A stretch of DNA of 34,369 bases, from NCBI GenBank assembly GCA_947629015.1, contig CANRCB010000021.1:1-34369 (forward strand), written 5' to 3'. How positions within the stretch are numbered: position 1 is the stretch's first letter; each line of letters begins with the position of its first letter. The stretch is from an uncultured Gemmiger sp. (GTDB lineage Bacteria > Bacillota > Clostridia > Oscillospirales > Ruminococcaceae). Position numbers and translations under genes: made by a program. Under the pieces are notes generated by a model. It saw only the letters and a list, made by a program, of their open reading frames with translations, did no database searches and was not told where the DNA came from. This document shows, one piece after another, positions 12,555 through 20,472 of the stretch.

Positions 12555-13892
12555 ATGGGACAATCCTTGACGACTGAACAGCGGGTGCAGATGGCATTCC
12601 TGGGTGCCGCGTTGATGGCCCCGCAGGCCTGCCGGGAACAGATACAGGCCCTCACGCCAGCCATGTTTGATGAAGGCCCTGCACGGGATACCTTTGCGGC
12701 GCTTTACAGTATGACGGCCGCGGGGCGCGGCATCGACGTCGTCACGATCGCGCAGGAAGTTGGGGCGGGCGGAAGAGAATATGTCCTCCTCTGCGCCGAA
12801 ACGGCGCCATCGGTGTCCAACGCCGATGAGTACGCGCAGGGTGTTTTTGAAAATTACCGGAGACGCCGGTTGGCCGACCTGTGCCTGGCGCTTTCGGTGG
12901 CGGCAACCAGGGATGGTAGCGATAAGATATGCGCAAAGATGGCCGCAGAGCTTGCCTTTCAAAATGCTCTGTGCCAAAACCGGAGCGATGCCAGCGCGCG
13001 GGAATGGGCCGACGTGGTGGACGAGGCGCTGGCCGCGTTGAGCAGCCCGGACACAAACCTCAAGACCGGGTGGAATACGGTGGACCGTTTCGGCCTGTTC
13101 CAGCGTGAAAATGTGGTGGTCATTGCAGGGCGGCCCGGCGGCGGCAAGACGGATCTGGCACTGACGTTGGCGGCAAGGCTCTCGAAACGATATCGCGTTC
13201 TGTACCTGACGTTGGAAGAAACGCGCGTGCGGCTGATGAACCGCGTCATTTCCAAGGCGTGCCGCATCGACCACACCCGCATCCGCGACAGGCAGCTGAC
13301 GGCGGAAGAGCTTGAGACCATCCGCAATGCCGCCGATGCGCTGCGGCGGCACCACAATATGGTCATTGACGAGGGCGGCAGCATGACGGCCGGGCAGGTG
13401 AGGGCCAAGGTGCTCAAGTACAGCCCGGATGTATGTATCGTTGACCATTGCGGCCTGCTGGCGGCCGAAGATCCGCGGCAAAAACGGGTGGAGGTCATCA
13501 CCGACGCAACCAACCGCCTCAAGCAGATGGCCAAGGAATTGGGTATCGTGGTCGTGGAGCTGGTGCAGCTCAACCGTCAAACCGACAGGCGCGGCGGCGG
13601 CAGCGCGGCAGATCTCGCCGACCTTAAAGGCAGCGGAAGCTATGAGGAGGATGCCAATGCGGTGCTGTTCATCGAGAGCGGTGTGGACGGCCGACAAGAG
13701 CCGTTGCACGGGGCGGATGCCTTCCGCGAGGTGGACATCCGGGTGGCGAAAAACCGCGACGGCGAGACAGGGCGTTTCCCGATGCGGTGGCAGCCGCAGT
13801 ATCACGACTGGACGCCAGACACCAAAAAGATGGGGTACGGCATGGACGTGGGCGGGTATGCCGGGCCGGACTACGAGCAGACAGGATTTTGA
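12555..13892 (+). CDS. Replicative DNA helicase (DnaB-like)
   Basis: The 445-residue protein has the DnaB N-terminal helical domain (1-110) and a RecA-type ATPase domain. Walker A is AGRPGGGKTD (191-200), the catalytic glutamate is in LYLTLEE, Walker B is in VCIVDHCGLL, and LVQLNRQTDRR carries the sensor and DNA-binding loop. LADLKGSGSYEEDANAVLFI follows, as in DnaB. It unwinds DNA ahead of the fork as a hexamer. GGAGGTG supports ATG 12555; a longer reading from 12516 lacks a binding site. It directly follows its presumed loader. Confidence 0.95.
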   Translation: MGQSLTTEQRVQMAFLGAALMAPQACREQIQALTPAMFDEGPARDTFAALYSMTAAGRGIDVVTIAQEVGAGGREYVLLCAETAPSVSNADEYAQGVFENYRRRRLADLCLALSVAATRDGSDKICAKMAAELAFQNALCQNRSDASAREWADVVDEALAALSSPDTNLKTGWNTVDRFGLFQRENVVVIAGRPGGGKTDLALTLAARLSKRYRVLYLTLEETRVRLMNRVISKACRIDHTRIRDRQLTAEELETIRNAADALRRHHNMVIDEGGSMTAGQVRAKVLKYSPDVCIVDHCGLLAAEDPRQKRVEVITDATNRLKQMAKELGIVVVELVQLNRQTDRRGGGSAADLADLKGSGSYEEDANAVLFIESGVDGRQEPLHGADAFREVDIRVAKNRDGETGRFPMRWQPQYHDWTPDTKKMGYGMDVGGYAGPDYEQTGF

Positions 13893-13940
13893 ACCCATGC
13901 CCCCGGCGGGGCGGACATACACAAGGAGGTATTTTGCACC

Positions 13941-14747
13941 ATGAAGACCATCGCGATCATCAACCTGAAGGGCGGGGTGGGCAAGAGCGTAACCACCGTC
14001 AACCTGGCGGAGCGGCTGGCGGCGCGCGGCTACAGCGTGCTGGTCGGCGACCTTGACAAGCAGGCCAACACCACCAAGTTTTTCCACCTGCTGGACTATG
14101 ACCGGCCCAGCATGAGCGACATCCTCAAAGAAACGGCGGGCATCCACGATATACTTGGACGGTGTGTTTTCAAGACGCCTGGCAGTACGCTGACCATCGA
14201 CGTGTTGCCGGCCAACATGACGCTGCTGGCCGCCAACCGCGAGGTGCTGCTGGATATGCTGCATCCGCAGCAGAACCGGCTGCGGGCGGCGCTGCAGCCG
14301 CTGCGCACGCTGTACGACGCGGTGCTGCTGGACTGCCCGCCGGATCTTGACATAGGCAGCATCAACGCCCTGTGCGCGGCGGATCGGGTCATCGTGCCGG
14401 TGGACTGCGACGAGTGGGCCTCGGATGGGCTGGATGTGATGCTGGAGCAGATCAGGGCCGTGCGCGACGGGTTCAACCCGGAGCTGCGGCTGCTGGGCGT
14501 GCTGATCACCAAGTATCTGCGCACCAACCACAATGCCCGCGTGGCCAAAGAGCTTGCCCGGCGGGATGTGCCGCTTTTGACCACCGTCATCCGGCAGACC
14601 GTCAAGGTCAAGGAGAGCATTGCGGCGCACAAGCCGCTGGCGCTGTACGACGCCGGCTGCACCGCCGCGCAGGACTATGACGCGCTGGCGGATGAGGTGA
14701 TACTGAAAACCGGAATGCCGGCAGCACAGCACAAGGAGGAAAATTGA
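13941..14747 (+). CDS. parA: ParA-type partition ATPase
   Basis: The 268-residue protein has the deviant Walker A KGGVGKS (10-16), DLDKQANTT (A' motif), and LLDCPPDLDIGSINAL (Walker B), as in Soj/ParA ATPases. There is no N-terminal helix-turn-helix, so it resembles type Ib or chromosomal Soj rather than P1 ParA. It would move ParB-bound DNA along the nucleoid. AAGGAGG precedes the ATG, and parB starts one base after its stop. Partition genes in a prophage suggest plasmid-like or extrachromosomal stages, or a regulatory use. Confidence 0.94.
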   Translation: MKTIAIINLKGGVGKSVTTVNLAERLAARGYSVLVGDLDKQANTTKFFHLLDYDRPSMSDILKETAGIHDILGRCVFKTPGSTLTIDVLPANMTLLAANREVLLDMLHPQQNRLRAALQPLRTLYDAVLLDCPPDLDIGSINALCAADRVIVPVDCDEWASDGLDVMLEQIRAVRDGFNPELRLLGVLITKYLRTNHNARVAKELARRDVPLLTTVIRQTVKVKESIAAHKPLALYDAGCTAAQDYDALADEVILKTGMPAAQHKEEN

Positions 14748-14748
14748 A

Positions 14749-16176
14749 ATGGCAGGCTTTTCCATCAATTCCATTCTGAACGGCGTCAGCCAGGCGCCGG
14801 CCGGGGAGCGCATGGATGTGGCGCTCATCGAGCATGACCGCATCCGGCCAAACCCTGAAAACCAGAAGATCTATGTCATCGGCAACGTGGATGCGCTCAA
14901 GGCCGACATTTTGGCAAACGGGTTGCGCCAGCCCCTCGAAGTGATACCGGCCGGGGACGGCGGCTACATACTGCTGGGCGGTGAACGGCGTTGGACGGCG
15001 CTGGGGCAGCTGGTCACCGAAGGGCAGGAGCGCTTTGCCCGCGTGCCGTGCATCGTGCGCGAGAGCCACGGCGCGGACGACGACCTGCTGGCGTTGATCA
15101 CCGCGAACAGCACCGCGCGCGAGCTGACCGATGGCGAGCGCCTGGCGCAGTATGAGGCGCTTAAACGCATCTACGAGAAGAAAAAGGCCAGCGGTGGCCT
15201 CTCCGGCCGCGTGCGGGACGCGATGGCCGAAGTGTTGGGTGTGGGCGCCGGGACGTTGGGGCGGCTCAACGCCATCTCCGAGCACTGCACCAACGAGGTC
15301 AAGGCGATGCTGCGCGAGGGCAAGACCACGCTGACCAGGGCCTACGACGCCAGTAAACTGTGGCCGCGCCAGCAGGCGAAGTACTGCCGCGACGGGTATG
15401 CGCCGAAACTGCCGGGTGTCAATGACGAACTGTACGAGAAGGTAAGAAACTGGGCAGCGGAAAACCTCCCGTTCGAGGGCGTCGACTGGATGGCCGACGA
15501 CTACTACAAATGCGGGTTCTGCGACAGTCTCGGAAAGCTCGAAGGCAGGAGCTTTGATATGCGGAACGGCCTGCGTGCGGTGCTTCAACCCAGCAGGTGG
15601 AACGTGACTTTTTTCCTGCTCAATACCGAAGACGAGAACGACGCCTATGCTGTGGGGAACATTACACCATATCACCTGTATATGGCTGCGCGCAAGGTGC
15701 ATCTGACGCCGGAGCAAAAGGCGGAGCTGGAGGCGCGCAGGGCGGCGCCATCGACGGCCGGGGATGCGGATGACCCGGCGGAGCCGGAGACCGCGGCGCC
15801 CGGCGGGGATGTGTCCAGTGTGGACACGCGCGAGGAGCGGCTTGATGAGATCGTCGACGAGCTGATGACCGGCGAGTTGCCGGGGATGTGGACGCTGATG
15901 CGGCATGACGGTATCCTGCACATCGGCAGCTATATTCTCGACCTGCCGGATGAGCAGCACTTGATGATGATCAACCTTGAGGGCGAAGTGAACGACGAGA
16001 ACGACCGCCTGTATCTGCGTGTGCATAACAACGGTGCGATCATCCCGATGGATGAGGAGAGCCCCGACTACATCGGCTGGATGAACGTTTATGGGAATGA
16101 TGACCCTATCCGTACCGCGCTGCGCGATGCGGCCGAGCTGCTGCTGGACGGGGAGGCGGCTGACCATGCGGATTAA
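14749..16176 (+). CDS. parB: ParB-like DNA-binding protein (CTPase type)
   Basis: The 475-residue protein has the ParB/Srx N-terminal domain: IRPNPENQK, LKADILANGLRQPLEVIP, and the CTP-binding GGERRWTAL. A central helix-turn-helix region follows (LSGRVRDAMAEVLGVGAGTL). The C-terminal half (about 225-475) is much longer than in ordinary ParB. It carries CGFC, an acidic linker and a mixed alpha/beta end of unknown role. AAGGAGG precedes the start. The gene contains one of the GTGTCC...GGACAC palindromes (15811-15827), which may be its own binding site. Confidence 0.92.
   Translation: MAGFSINSILNGVSQAPAGERMDVALIEHDRIRPNPENQKIYVIGNVDALKADILANGLRQPLEVIPAGDGGYILLGGERRWTALGQLVTEGQERFARVPCIVRESHGADDDLLALITANSTARELTDGERLAQYEALKRIYEKKKASGGLSGRVRDAMAEVLGVGAGTLGRLNAISEHCTNEVKAMLREGKTTLTRAYDASKLWPRQQAKYCRDGYAPKLPGVNDELYEKVRNWAAENLPFEGVDWMADDYYKCGFCDSLGKLEGRSFDMRNGLRAVLQPSRWNVTFFLLNTEDENDAYAVGNITPYHLYMAARKVHLTPEQKAELEARRAAPSTAGDADDPAEPETAAPGGDVSSVDTREERLDEIVDELMTGELPGMWTLMRHDGILHIGSYILDLPDEQHLMMINLEGEVNDENDRLYLRVHNNGAIIPMDEESPDYIGWMNVYGNDDPIRTALRDAAELLLDGEAADHAD
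15811..15827. promoter_or_regulatory. Dispersed palindrome, site 2 (inside parB)
   Basis: GTGTCCAGTGTGGACAC has the same 7-bp arms as the site at 5058. It lies in the low-complexity linker coding part of parB, a region free to hold a DNA site. Confidence 0.7.
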
Positions 16177-16390
16177 AATGCTGCGCACGGTGCACCCGTT
16201 CATGGATGCGCCCGCGTCGGACTTTGCCGTGCTGTGCGCGGCCATGCCCAGCCTGGCAAATAGAGTGTTGGAGGCTGGCGAGGTGTACGAAGCGGGCACA
16301 ACGCCGCGGGGTGCTGTCTATGCGCGGCTGCCGGATGGCAGTGTGATGGGCGTGAAGCCGGACGAATGCGAGTTTGTGGAGGGATCATGA
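16166..16390 (+). CDS. Small phage protein of unknown function
   Basis: The 74-residue protein (MRIKMLRTVHPFMDAPASDF...) is mainly beta-strand-like, with a VYARLPDGSVMGVKPDECEF end as in small SH3-like folds. ATG 16166 lies in the last codons of parB with GGGAGG ahead, so translation is coupled. Longer readings from 16091 overlap parB too far and lack a binding site. Confidence 0.65.
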   Translation: MRIKMLRTVHPFMDAPASDFAVLCAAMPSLANRVLEAGEVYEAGTTPRGAVYARLPDGSVMGVKPDECEFVEGS

Positions 16391-16548
16391 TGTATCTGTA
16401 CCAGGTAACAGACCCGGCGGGGCGGGTGCTCATGCAGACCACCGACCCGCGTTGTACCTATGCGCCGGATGTCGAGCGGGCCATTAGGCGCGCGGGGTTC
16501 CGCATCAAAGTGCAACAGGATCCGGCGGACGGCGACGACAACAACTGA
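16387..16548 (+). CDS. Small phage protein of unknown function
   Basis: The 53-residue protein (MMYLYQVTDPAGRVLMQTTD...) overlaps the previous stop by 4 bases and has GGAGGG just upstream of a double ATG. It has short beta-like segments and an acidic end. No family recognised. The gene chain and ribosome binding site are the main support. Confidence 0.6.
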   Translation: MMYLYQVTDPAGRVLMQTTDPRCTYAPDVERAIRRAGFRIKVQQDPADGDDNN

Positions 16549-16571
16549 CAGGCGACGATGGGGTGAGAGCG

Positions 16572-17003
16572 GTGGATACGGTCGAATTTTTGCGGGGATA
16601 TCAGCGCGCTGTGCGGGAATGGCGCCGCCTGTGCGATGAGGCCGACCGGATGCGCGCGCTCGGCGTGCGGGTCAGCAAGGCGTTCGGCGGCATACCGGCC
16701 GATGCGGGCGGGCACAGTAAGATCGAGGCCGCGCTGGAGGGCGTCGAGAACGTGCTGGAGCAGGCTGACGCCGCCAAGGTGGACGTCGAGACCCGGCGGG
16801 GCGAGGTCTGCGCCGCCATCGACCGCCTGCCGGATGAGCGGCATCGCCTTGTCCTGCGGTTGCGGTATCTGAACGGGTACTCCTGGCGGCTGGTTGCCGA
16901 GCACTCCGGCTATGAGGAGCGCCACGCGCGCCGCCTGCACCGCGAGGCCGTTGCCTGGCTCGATGCGAACCCTGCAAAGGAGGCGGGCAAAGATGCCCTT
17001 TAA
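16572..17003 (+). CDS. ArpU / sigma-region-4-like late regulator
   Basis: The 143-residue protein has N-terminal helices (VEFLRGYQRAVREWRRLCDE) and a C-terminal sigma-70 region-4-like helix-turn-helix: AIDRLPDERHRLVLRLRYLN followed by GYSWRLVAEHSGYEERHARR. Proteins of this type end the early region of many Firmicute phages and switch on packaging and structural genes. Here the methylase-terminase operon follows. The start is uncertain: GTG 16572 gives the usual beginning, GTG 16563 is also possible; neither has a strong binding site. Confidence 0.78.
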   Translation: MDTVEFLRGYQRAVREWRRLCDEADRMRALGVRVSKAFGGIPADAGGHSKIEAALEGVENVLEQADAAKVDVETRRGEVCAAIDRLPDERHRLVLRLRYLNGYSWRLVAEHSGYEERHARRLHREAVAWLDANPAKEAGKDAL

Positions 17004-17086
17004 TGTCCGCTTTTTGTGTGCTATTCTGGTATTGTGCAAAGCACGAAAGCGAACCGCCCAACGCTTTGGTGTACCTCCTTCACAGT

Positions 17087-17103
17087 GTGTCCAACCTGGA
17101 CAC
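17087..17103. promoter_or_regulatory. Dispersed palindrome, site 3
   Basis: GTGTCCAACCTGGACAC lies in the 157-bp gap between the late regulator and the methyltransferase, 3 bp before a terminator. It has the same arms as sites 1, 2 and 4. Confidence 0.7.
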
Positions 17104-17105
17104 GG

Positions 17106-17137
17106 ACCCGACGTATGCAACGCGTCGGGTTTTATAT
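17106..17137 (+). terminator. Terminator of the early operon
   Basis: ACCCGACG and CGTCGGGT form an 8-bp stem with a 9-base loop, followed by TTTATATTT. It separates the early genes from the late operon. No convincing standard promoter is seen in the short gap before the methyltransferase, consistent with late transcription needing a phage factor. Confidence 0.8.
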
Positions 17138-17160
17138 TTGATGTACGGGGATAGTTTTAT

Positions 17161-17955
17161 ATGATCAAGCTGCTGCATGGGGACTGCCTTGAAAGGTTGA
17201 CCGAGATTCCGGACGGATCGGTGCATATGGTGTTGACCGATCCGCCGTATTCCTCCGGCGGGCTGTTTGCGGGGGACAGGAAGCGGGACACGCGGGTCAA
17301 GTATATCGGAAATGAGTTCAACGGCGCGGCGCGGTTCCGAAGTTTCAGCGGCGACAACATGGATCAGCGCAGCTTTACCGAATTTTTGCGGATGGTTCTG
17401 TTCAAGTGCCGGCAAAAGACGGTGCCCGGCGGCATCTGCGGGGTGTTTATCGACTGGCGAAACCTGCCGGCGGTGACGGATGCATTGCAGGCGGCCGGCT
17501 GGGTGTGGAGGGGCATCGTGGTGTGGAACAAGGGCGTGAGCCGGCCGGTTCTCGGGCGATACAGAAACGACTGCGAATTTTTCCCATGGGCGACAAATGG
17601 TCCGAGGGAAGCTGCGCCGGTTGATAGCTGTTCTATTCTACCGGGCTTCTATAATGTGCCGAGCGTGACGACCGGCAGGAGACACCACCAAACCGAAAAA
17701 CCTGTGCCGCTGCTGGAACGCCTGATAGAGCTTTGTCCGGCCGGCAGCACAGTTCTGGATCCGTTTATGGGCAGCGGCAGTACCGGCGTGGCTTGTGCAA
17801 AAACAGGCCGCGATTTTGTGGGAATTGAGTTGGACGTCGGGTATTATGACACAGCACGGCTTCGCATTGAAGGCGTTGAAAATGCTGCGGGGGGGGGTAC
17901 TGCGCAAATGTCTTTGTTTGCGCCGCCTGACAAACCCGGCGAGGCGGAAAACTGA
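17161..17955 (+). CDS. DNA methyltransferase, beta class (N6-adenine or N4-cytosine)
   Basis: The 264-residue protein has the catalytic DPPY (27-30) first and the AdoMet-binding DPFMGSGSTG (200-209) late, the beta-class order, with HQTEKP (176-181) between. Length fits solitary phage methylases. It probably protects phage DNA from host restriction or marks it. No partner endonuclease of a restriction system is seen; the following HNH gene belongs to packaging. A 9-G tract (17889-17897) near the C-terminus could shift the last 20 codons without touching the catalytic motifs. The binding site is weak (GGGGATAG). Confidence 0.92.
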   Translation: MIKLLHGDCLERLTEIPDGSVHMVLTDPPYSSGGLFAGDRKRDTRVKYIGNEFNGAARFRSFSGDNMDQRSFTEFLRMVLFKCRQKTVPGGICGVFIDWRNLPAVTDALQAAGWVWRGIVVWNKGVSRPVLGRYRNDCEFFPWATNGPREAAPVDSCSILPGFYNVPSVTTGRRHHQTEKPVPLLERLIELCPAGSTVLDPFMGSGSTGVACAKTGRDFVGIELDVGYYDTARLRIEGVENAAGGGTAQMSLFAPPDKPGEAEN

Positions 17956-18275
17956 TGGCAAAAGAATGGGCAAAGCCTTTTTACAATTCCGTTGAGTGGA
18001 AGACCCTGCGCCTGCAAATGCTGCAACGATGCGGGCGCGTGTGTGAGATGTGCGGCGGCTATGCCACCGAGGTACACCACGAGATAGAGCTGACACCGGC
18101 AAACATAGGCGACCCGACGGTGGCACTTAACCCGAAGCTGCTGCACTGCCTGTGCGGCGACTGCCACAAAAAAGAAACGAAACGGCAGCAGGGGAAGTAC
18201 TGCCAGCCGGACTGCGATGACGGATTTTTCTTTGACGAAAGCGGAATGCTGACCCCCCGGGGGGATGCGTTATAA
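17955..18275 (+). CDS. HNH endonuclease of the packaging module
   Basis: The 106-residue protein has CEMC (30-33), EVHHEIELTPANI, and CLCGDCHKK, the zinc-binding HNH fold of small phage nucleases encoded just before terminase. In HK97-like phages this protein joins terminase for cutting at cos. The ATG overlaps the methylase stop (ATGATG context). The next 95 bp (18276-18370) hold no gene and are GC-rich; by analogy the cos site may be here, but I see no proof. Confidence 0.92.
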   Translation: MAKEWAKPFYNSVEWKTLRLQMLQRCGRVCEMCGGYATEVHHEIELTPANIGDPTVALNPKLLHCLCGDCHKKETKRQQGKYCQPDCDDGFFFDESGMLTPRGDAL

Positions 18276-18370
18276 ATCATGGCGCCAAAAGACCGCGCGC
18301 CACCCACACGCAGGACCGCCCGGGTTGCGCATGGGGGGTGTGGTATCCGAGGGGGTGCAGATAGTTCAAT

Positions 18371-18763
18371 ATGGCAAAAGTAAGGGAATTTACAAAAGCG
18401 AAACGGTCGAAATTGCAGAGGATGGAGAGGGATCGCCTGAGTAAGATAGAGGGCTACTTTTCCTCTGACCACGACCGGATCCTTGTGGGTGGCCTGCTTG
18501 ATGACCTGGCATTTTTATGGGTCCAGATGGAGGAGGCCAAGGACGACATCCTGCAAAACGGCATCGTTGAGACCTACCAAAATGGCGCCAACCAAAGCGG
18601 CCGCAAAAAAAGCAGTGCCGTTGAAACCTATGACAAAGCTGTCAACAACCGGCTCAAAATCATCCGCCAGCTGGTCGATATGCTGCCGCGACCCACTGTG
18701 CAGGAGCCTGGCGGCGAGGCGGGCGAACTGGAGCGCTTTATCCGTGATGGCCTGCACAGCTAA
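18371..18763 (+). CDS. terS: Terminase small subunit (P27-like)
   Basis: The 130-residue protein is basic at the N-terminus (VREFTKAKRSKLQRMERD), then helical (GGLLDDLAFLWVQMEEAKDD), with QNGANQSGRKKSSAVETYDK and LKIIRQLVDMLP as in P27-type small terminases. It recognises the packaging site and loads the large subunit. The stretch GAGGGGG upstream is rather far from the ATG. Its end overlaps the large subunit by 17 bp. Confidence 0.88.
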   Translation: MAKVREFTKAKRSKLQRMERDRLSKIEGYFSSDHDRILVGGLLDDLAFLWVQMEEAKDDILQNGIVETYQNGANQSGRKKSSAVETYDKAVNNRLKIIRQLVDMLPRPTVQEPGGEAGELERFIRDGLHS

Positions 18764-20468
18764 TTACGAAAGCGCGGCGGCCGTCATCACAAATTGGCCA
18801 AAGGTCTATCTGGCAGCTATTGAGCGGGGCGAGGAGGTCGTCAGCCACGAGATCCGTGCCGTTTACGAACGCGAGTGCCTTTGGATGGACAAGCCTCCGG
18901 AGGATCCCGATTGGCATTTCATCTTCGACGCTGGGCGCGGCCTGCGCCCCATCACGTTCATTGAGCGCTTTTGTAAGCAGAGTAAGGGGAAACTGGGGGC
19001 GCCTCTCCACTTGCAACTGTTCCAGAAGGCCAAACTTCAGCTTGCGTTTGGCTGGCTTGACAGCGAAACCGGCCTGCGCCGATTCCGTGAGGTCATTGAT
19101 ATGCGGGGCCGTAAATGCGGAAAATCCACCGAGACGGCCGCGGTCGCGCTTTATTGTTTGGTCGCCGACGGTGAAGGCGGCCCCGAGGTATATTGCTGTG
19201 CCAACAAGCTGGATCAATCGAAGCTGATCTTCCGGGAAGCCTGTAACATGGTGCGACAATCGCCGGCACTCAATGCCAGGCTGACAAAGCGCCGTAGTGA
19301 TATCTATGATGACAAGACGCTTGGGGTCATGGCGCCGCTTGCGGCAGACAGCAGCACGCTGGATGGCCTGAACACCAGTTTCTTTTGTTTGGACGAATGG
19401 CATGAGGCGAAGACCAGTGAAGTATTCGATGTCATGTTCCAAAGCCAGTACGCGCGCCGGCAGCCGCTCGCGTGGCTGATCACCACAAACGGCTTTGTGC
19501 GCGGCGGTTTCTTCGATGATCACATCAAACTCGCGGCAGGTATCGCCCTGTGGACAGACGGCTACCATGATTTCAGCGTTCTGCCGCTGCTGTACAAGCT
19601 GGATGACCGGGCTGAGTTTGCTGACCCGCACGCATGGGCCAAGGCCAATCCCGGCCTCGGCGCCATCAAAGACGCAAAGAAACTGGCGGAGAACGTCAAA
19701 CGCGCCGAGCGGGATCCCAGCTTCAAAGAGACAGTGATGGCAAAGGACTTTAACCAGCCATCGACAGGCAATTCCTCGTGGCTGAGCTACGACGCTGTCC
19801 GGAACAGCACAACTGTACCGCTCTCTTACCTGGAACACAGCTACGCTATTGGCGGCTGCGACTTGAGCTCCACGACCGACCTGACCTGTGCCACACTGTT
19901 GATCCGCCGCCCCGGCGACGAGATGTACTACGTTTTGCAGCAGTATTTTATGCCGGAAGCCCGCCTGCTGGAGACGGAAGCCGTCACAGCCGGCAGCCGG
20001 GAGGCGCCATACCGACGGTGGGCGGAGGCTGGTTGGCTAACCATCTGTGAAGGTAGCCGGGTAAACTTCCACGACGTAACGCTGTGGTTCGTCGAGATGG
20101 TGCAAAAACATGACATTCGGCCGTTGTGGGTCTGTTACGATGCGGCACTGTCCGGCTATTGGGTGCCGGAAATGCAGGAATACGGTTTCGACATGGAGCG
20201 CATCCGCCAAGGCCCCTTTACCTGGAGCTACCCGATGAAGGACCTAGGTGCTGCGCTTACGGATCACAAGGTCGTATATAACGACAATCCTCTGCTGTTC
20301 TGGTGTCTGACCAACACAGACAAAAAAAGCCTGAACGCAAACGGCATCGAAACCATCCAGCCGGTCAAAAAGAGCAGCAACCGCCGCATCGATGGTATGG
20401 TCAGCCTGCTCAATGCCTGGGTCGGGTATTGCAACCATACAGACGAGTATATGACATTCTTGAGGTGA
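18747..20468 (+). CDS. terL: Terminase large subunit
   Basis: The 573-residue protein has the ATPase Walker A RGRKCGKS (120-127), Walker B SFFCLDEWHE (211-220), coupling region LITTN (244-248), and the RuvC-like nuclease beginning GGCDLSSTTDLT (369-380), with further acidic residues downstream (CYDAALSG). It drives DNA into the prohead and cuts it. Start ATG 18747 overlaps the small subunit; the frame is open further upstream but that part does not look like terminase. Confidence 0.96.
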   Translation: MACTANYESAAAVITNWPKVYLAAIERGEEVVSHEIRAVYERECLWMDKPPEDPDWHFIFDAGRGLRPITFIERFCKQSKGKLGAPLHLQLFQKAKLQLAFGWLDSETGLRRFREVIDMRGRKCGKSTETAAVALYCLVADGEGGPEVYCCANKLDQSKLIFREACNMVRQSPALNARLTKRRSDIYDDKTLGVMAPLAADSSTLDGLNTSFFCLDEWHEAKTSEVFDVMFQSQYARRQPLAWLITTNGFVRGGFFDDHIKLAAGIALWTDGYHDFSVLPLLYKLDDRAEFADPHAWAKANPGLGAIKDAKKLAENVKRAERDPSFKETVMAKDFNQPSTGNSSWLSYDAVRNSTTVPLSYLEHSYAIGGCDLSSTTDLTCATLLIRRPGDEMYYVLQQYFMPEARLLETEAVTAGSREAPYRRWAEAGWLTICEGSRVNFHDVTLWFVEMVQKHDIRPLWVCYDAALSGYWVPEMQEYGFDMERIRQGPFTWSYPMKDLGAALTDHKVVYNDNPLLFWCLTNTDKKSLNANGIETIQPVKKSSNRRIDGMVSLLNAWVGYCNHTDEYMTFLR

Positions 20469-20472
20469 TAGC

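Noticed and set aside
12441-14843. 800-codon minus-strand frame
   Set aside because: It is antisense to the clear DnaB and ParA genes; a GC-rich shadow.
14608-16299. 563-codon minus-strand frame
   Set aside because: It is antisense to parB, without motifs or a ribosome binding site.
17955-18275. HNH gene and methylase as a restriction-modification pair
   Set aside because: The HNH protein has the size and position of the packaging HNH before terminase, so a solitary methylase is more likely.
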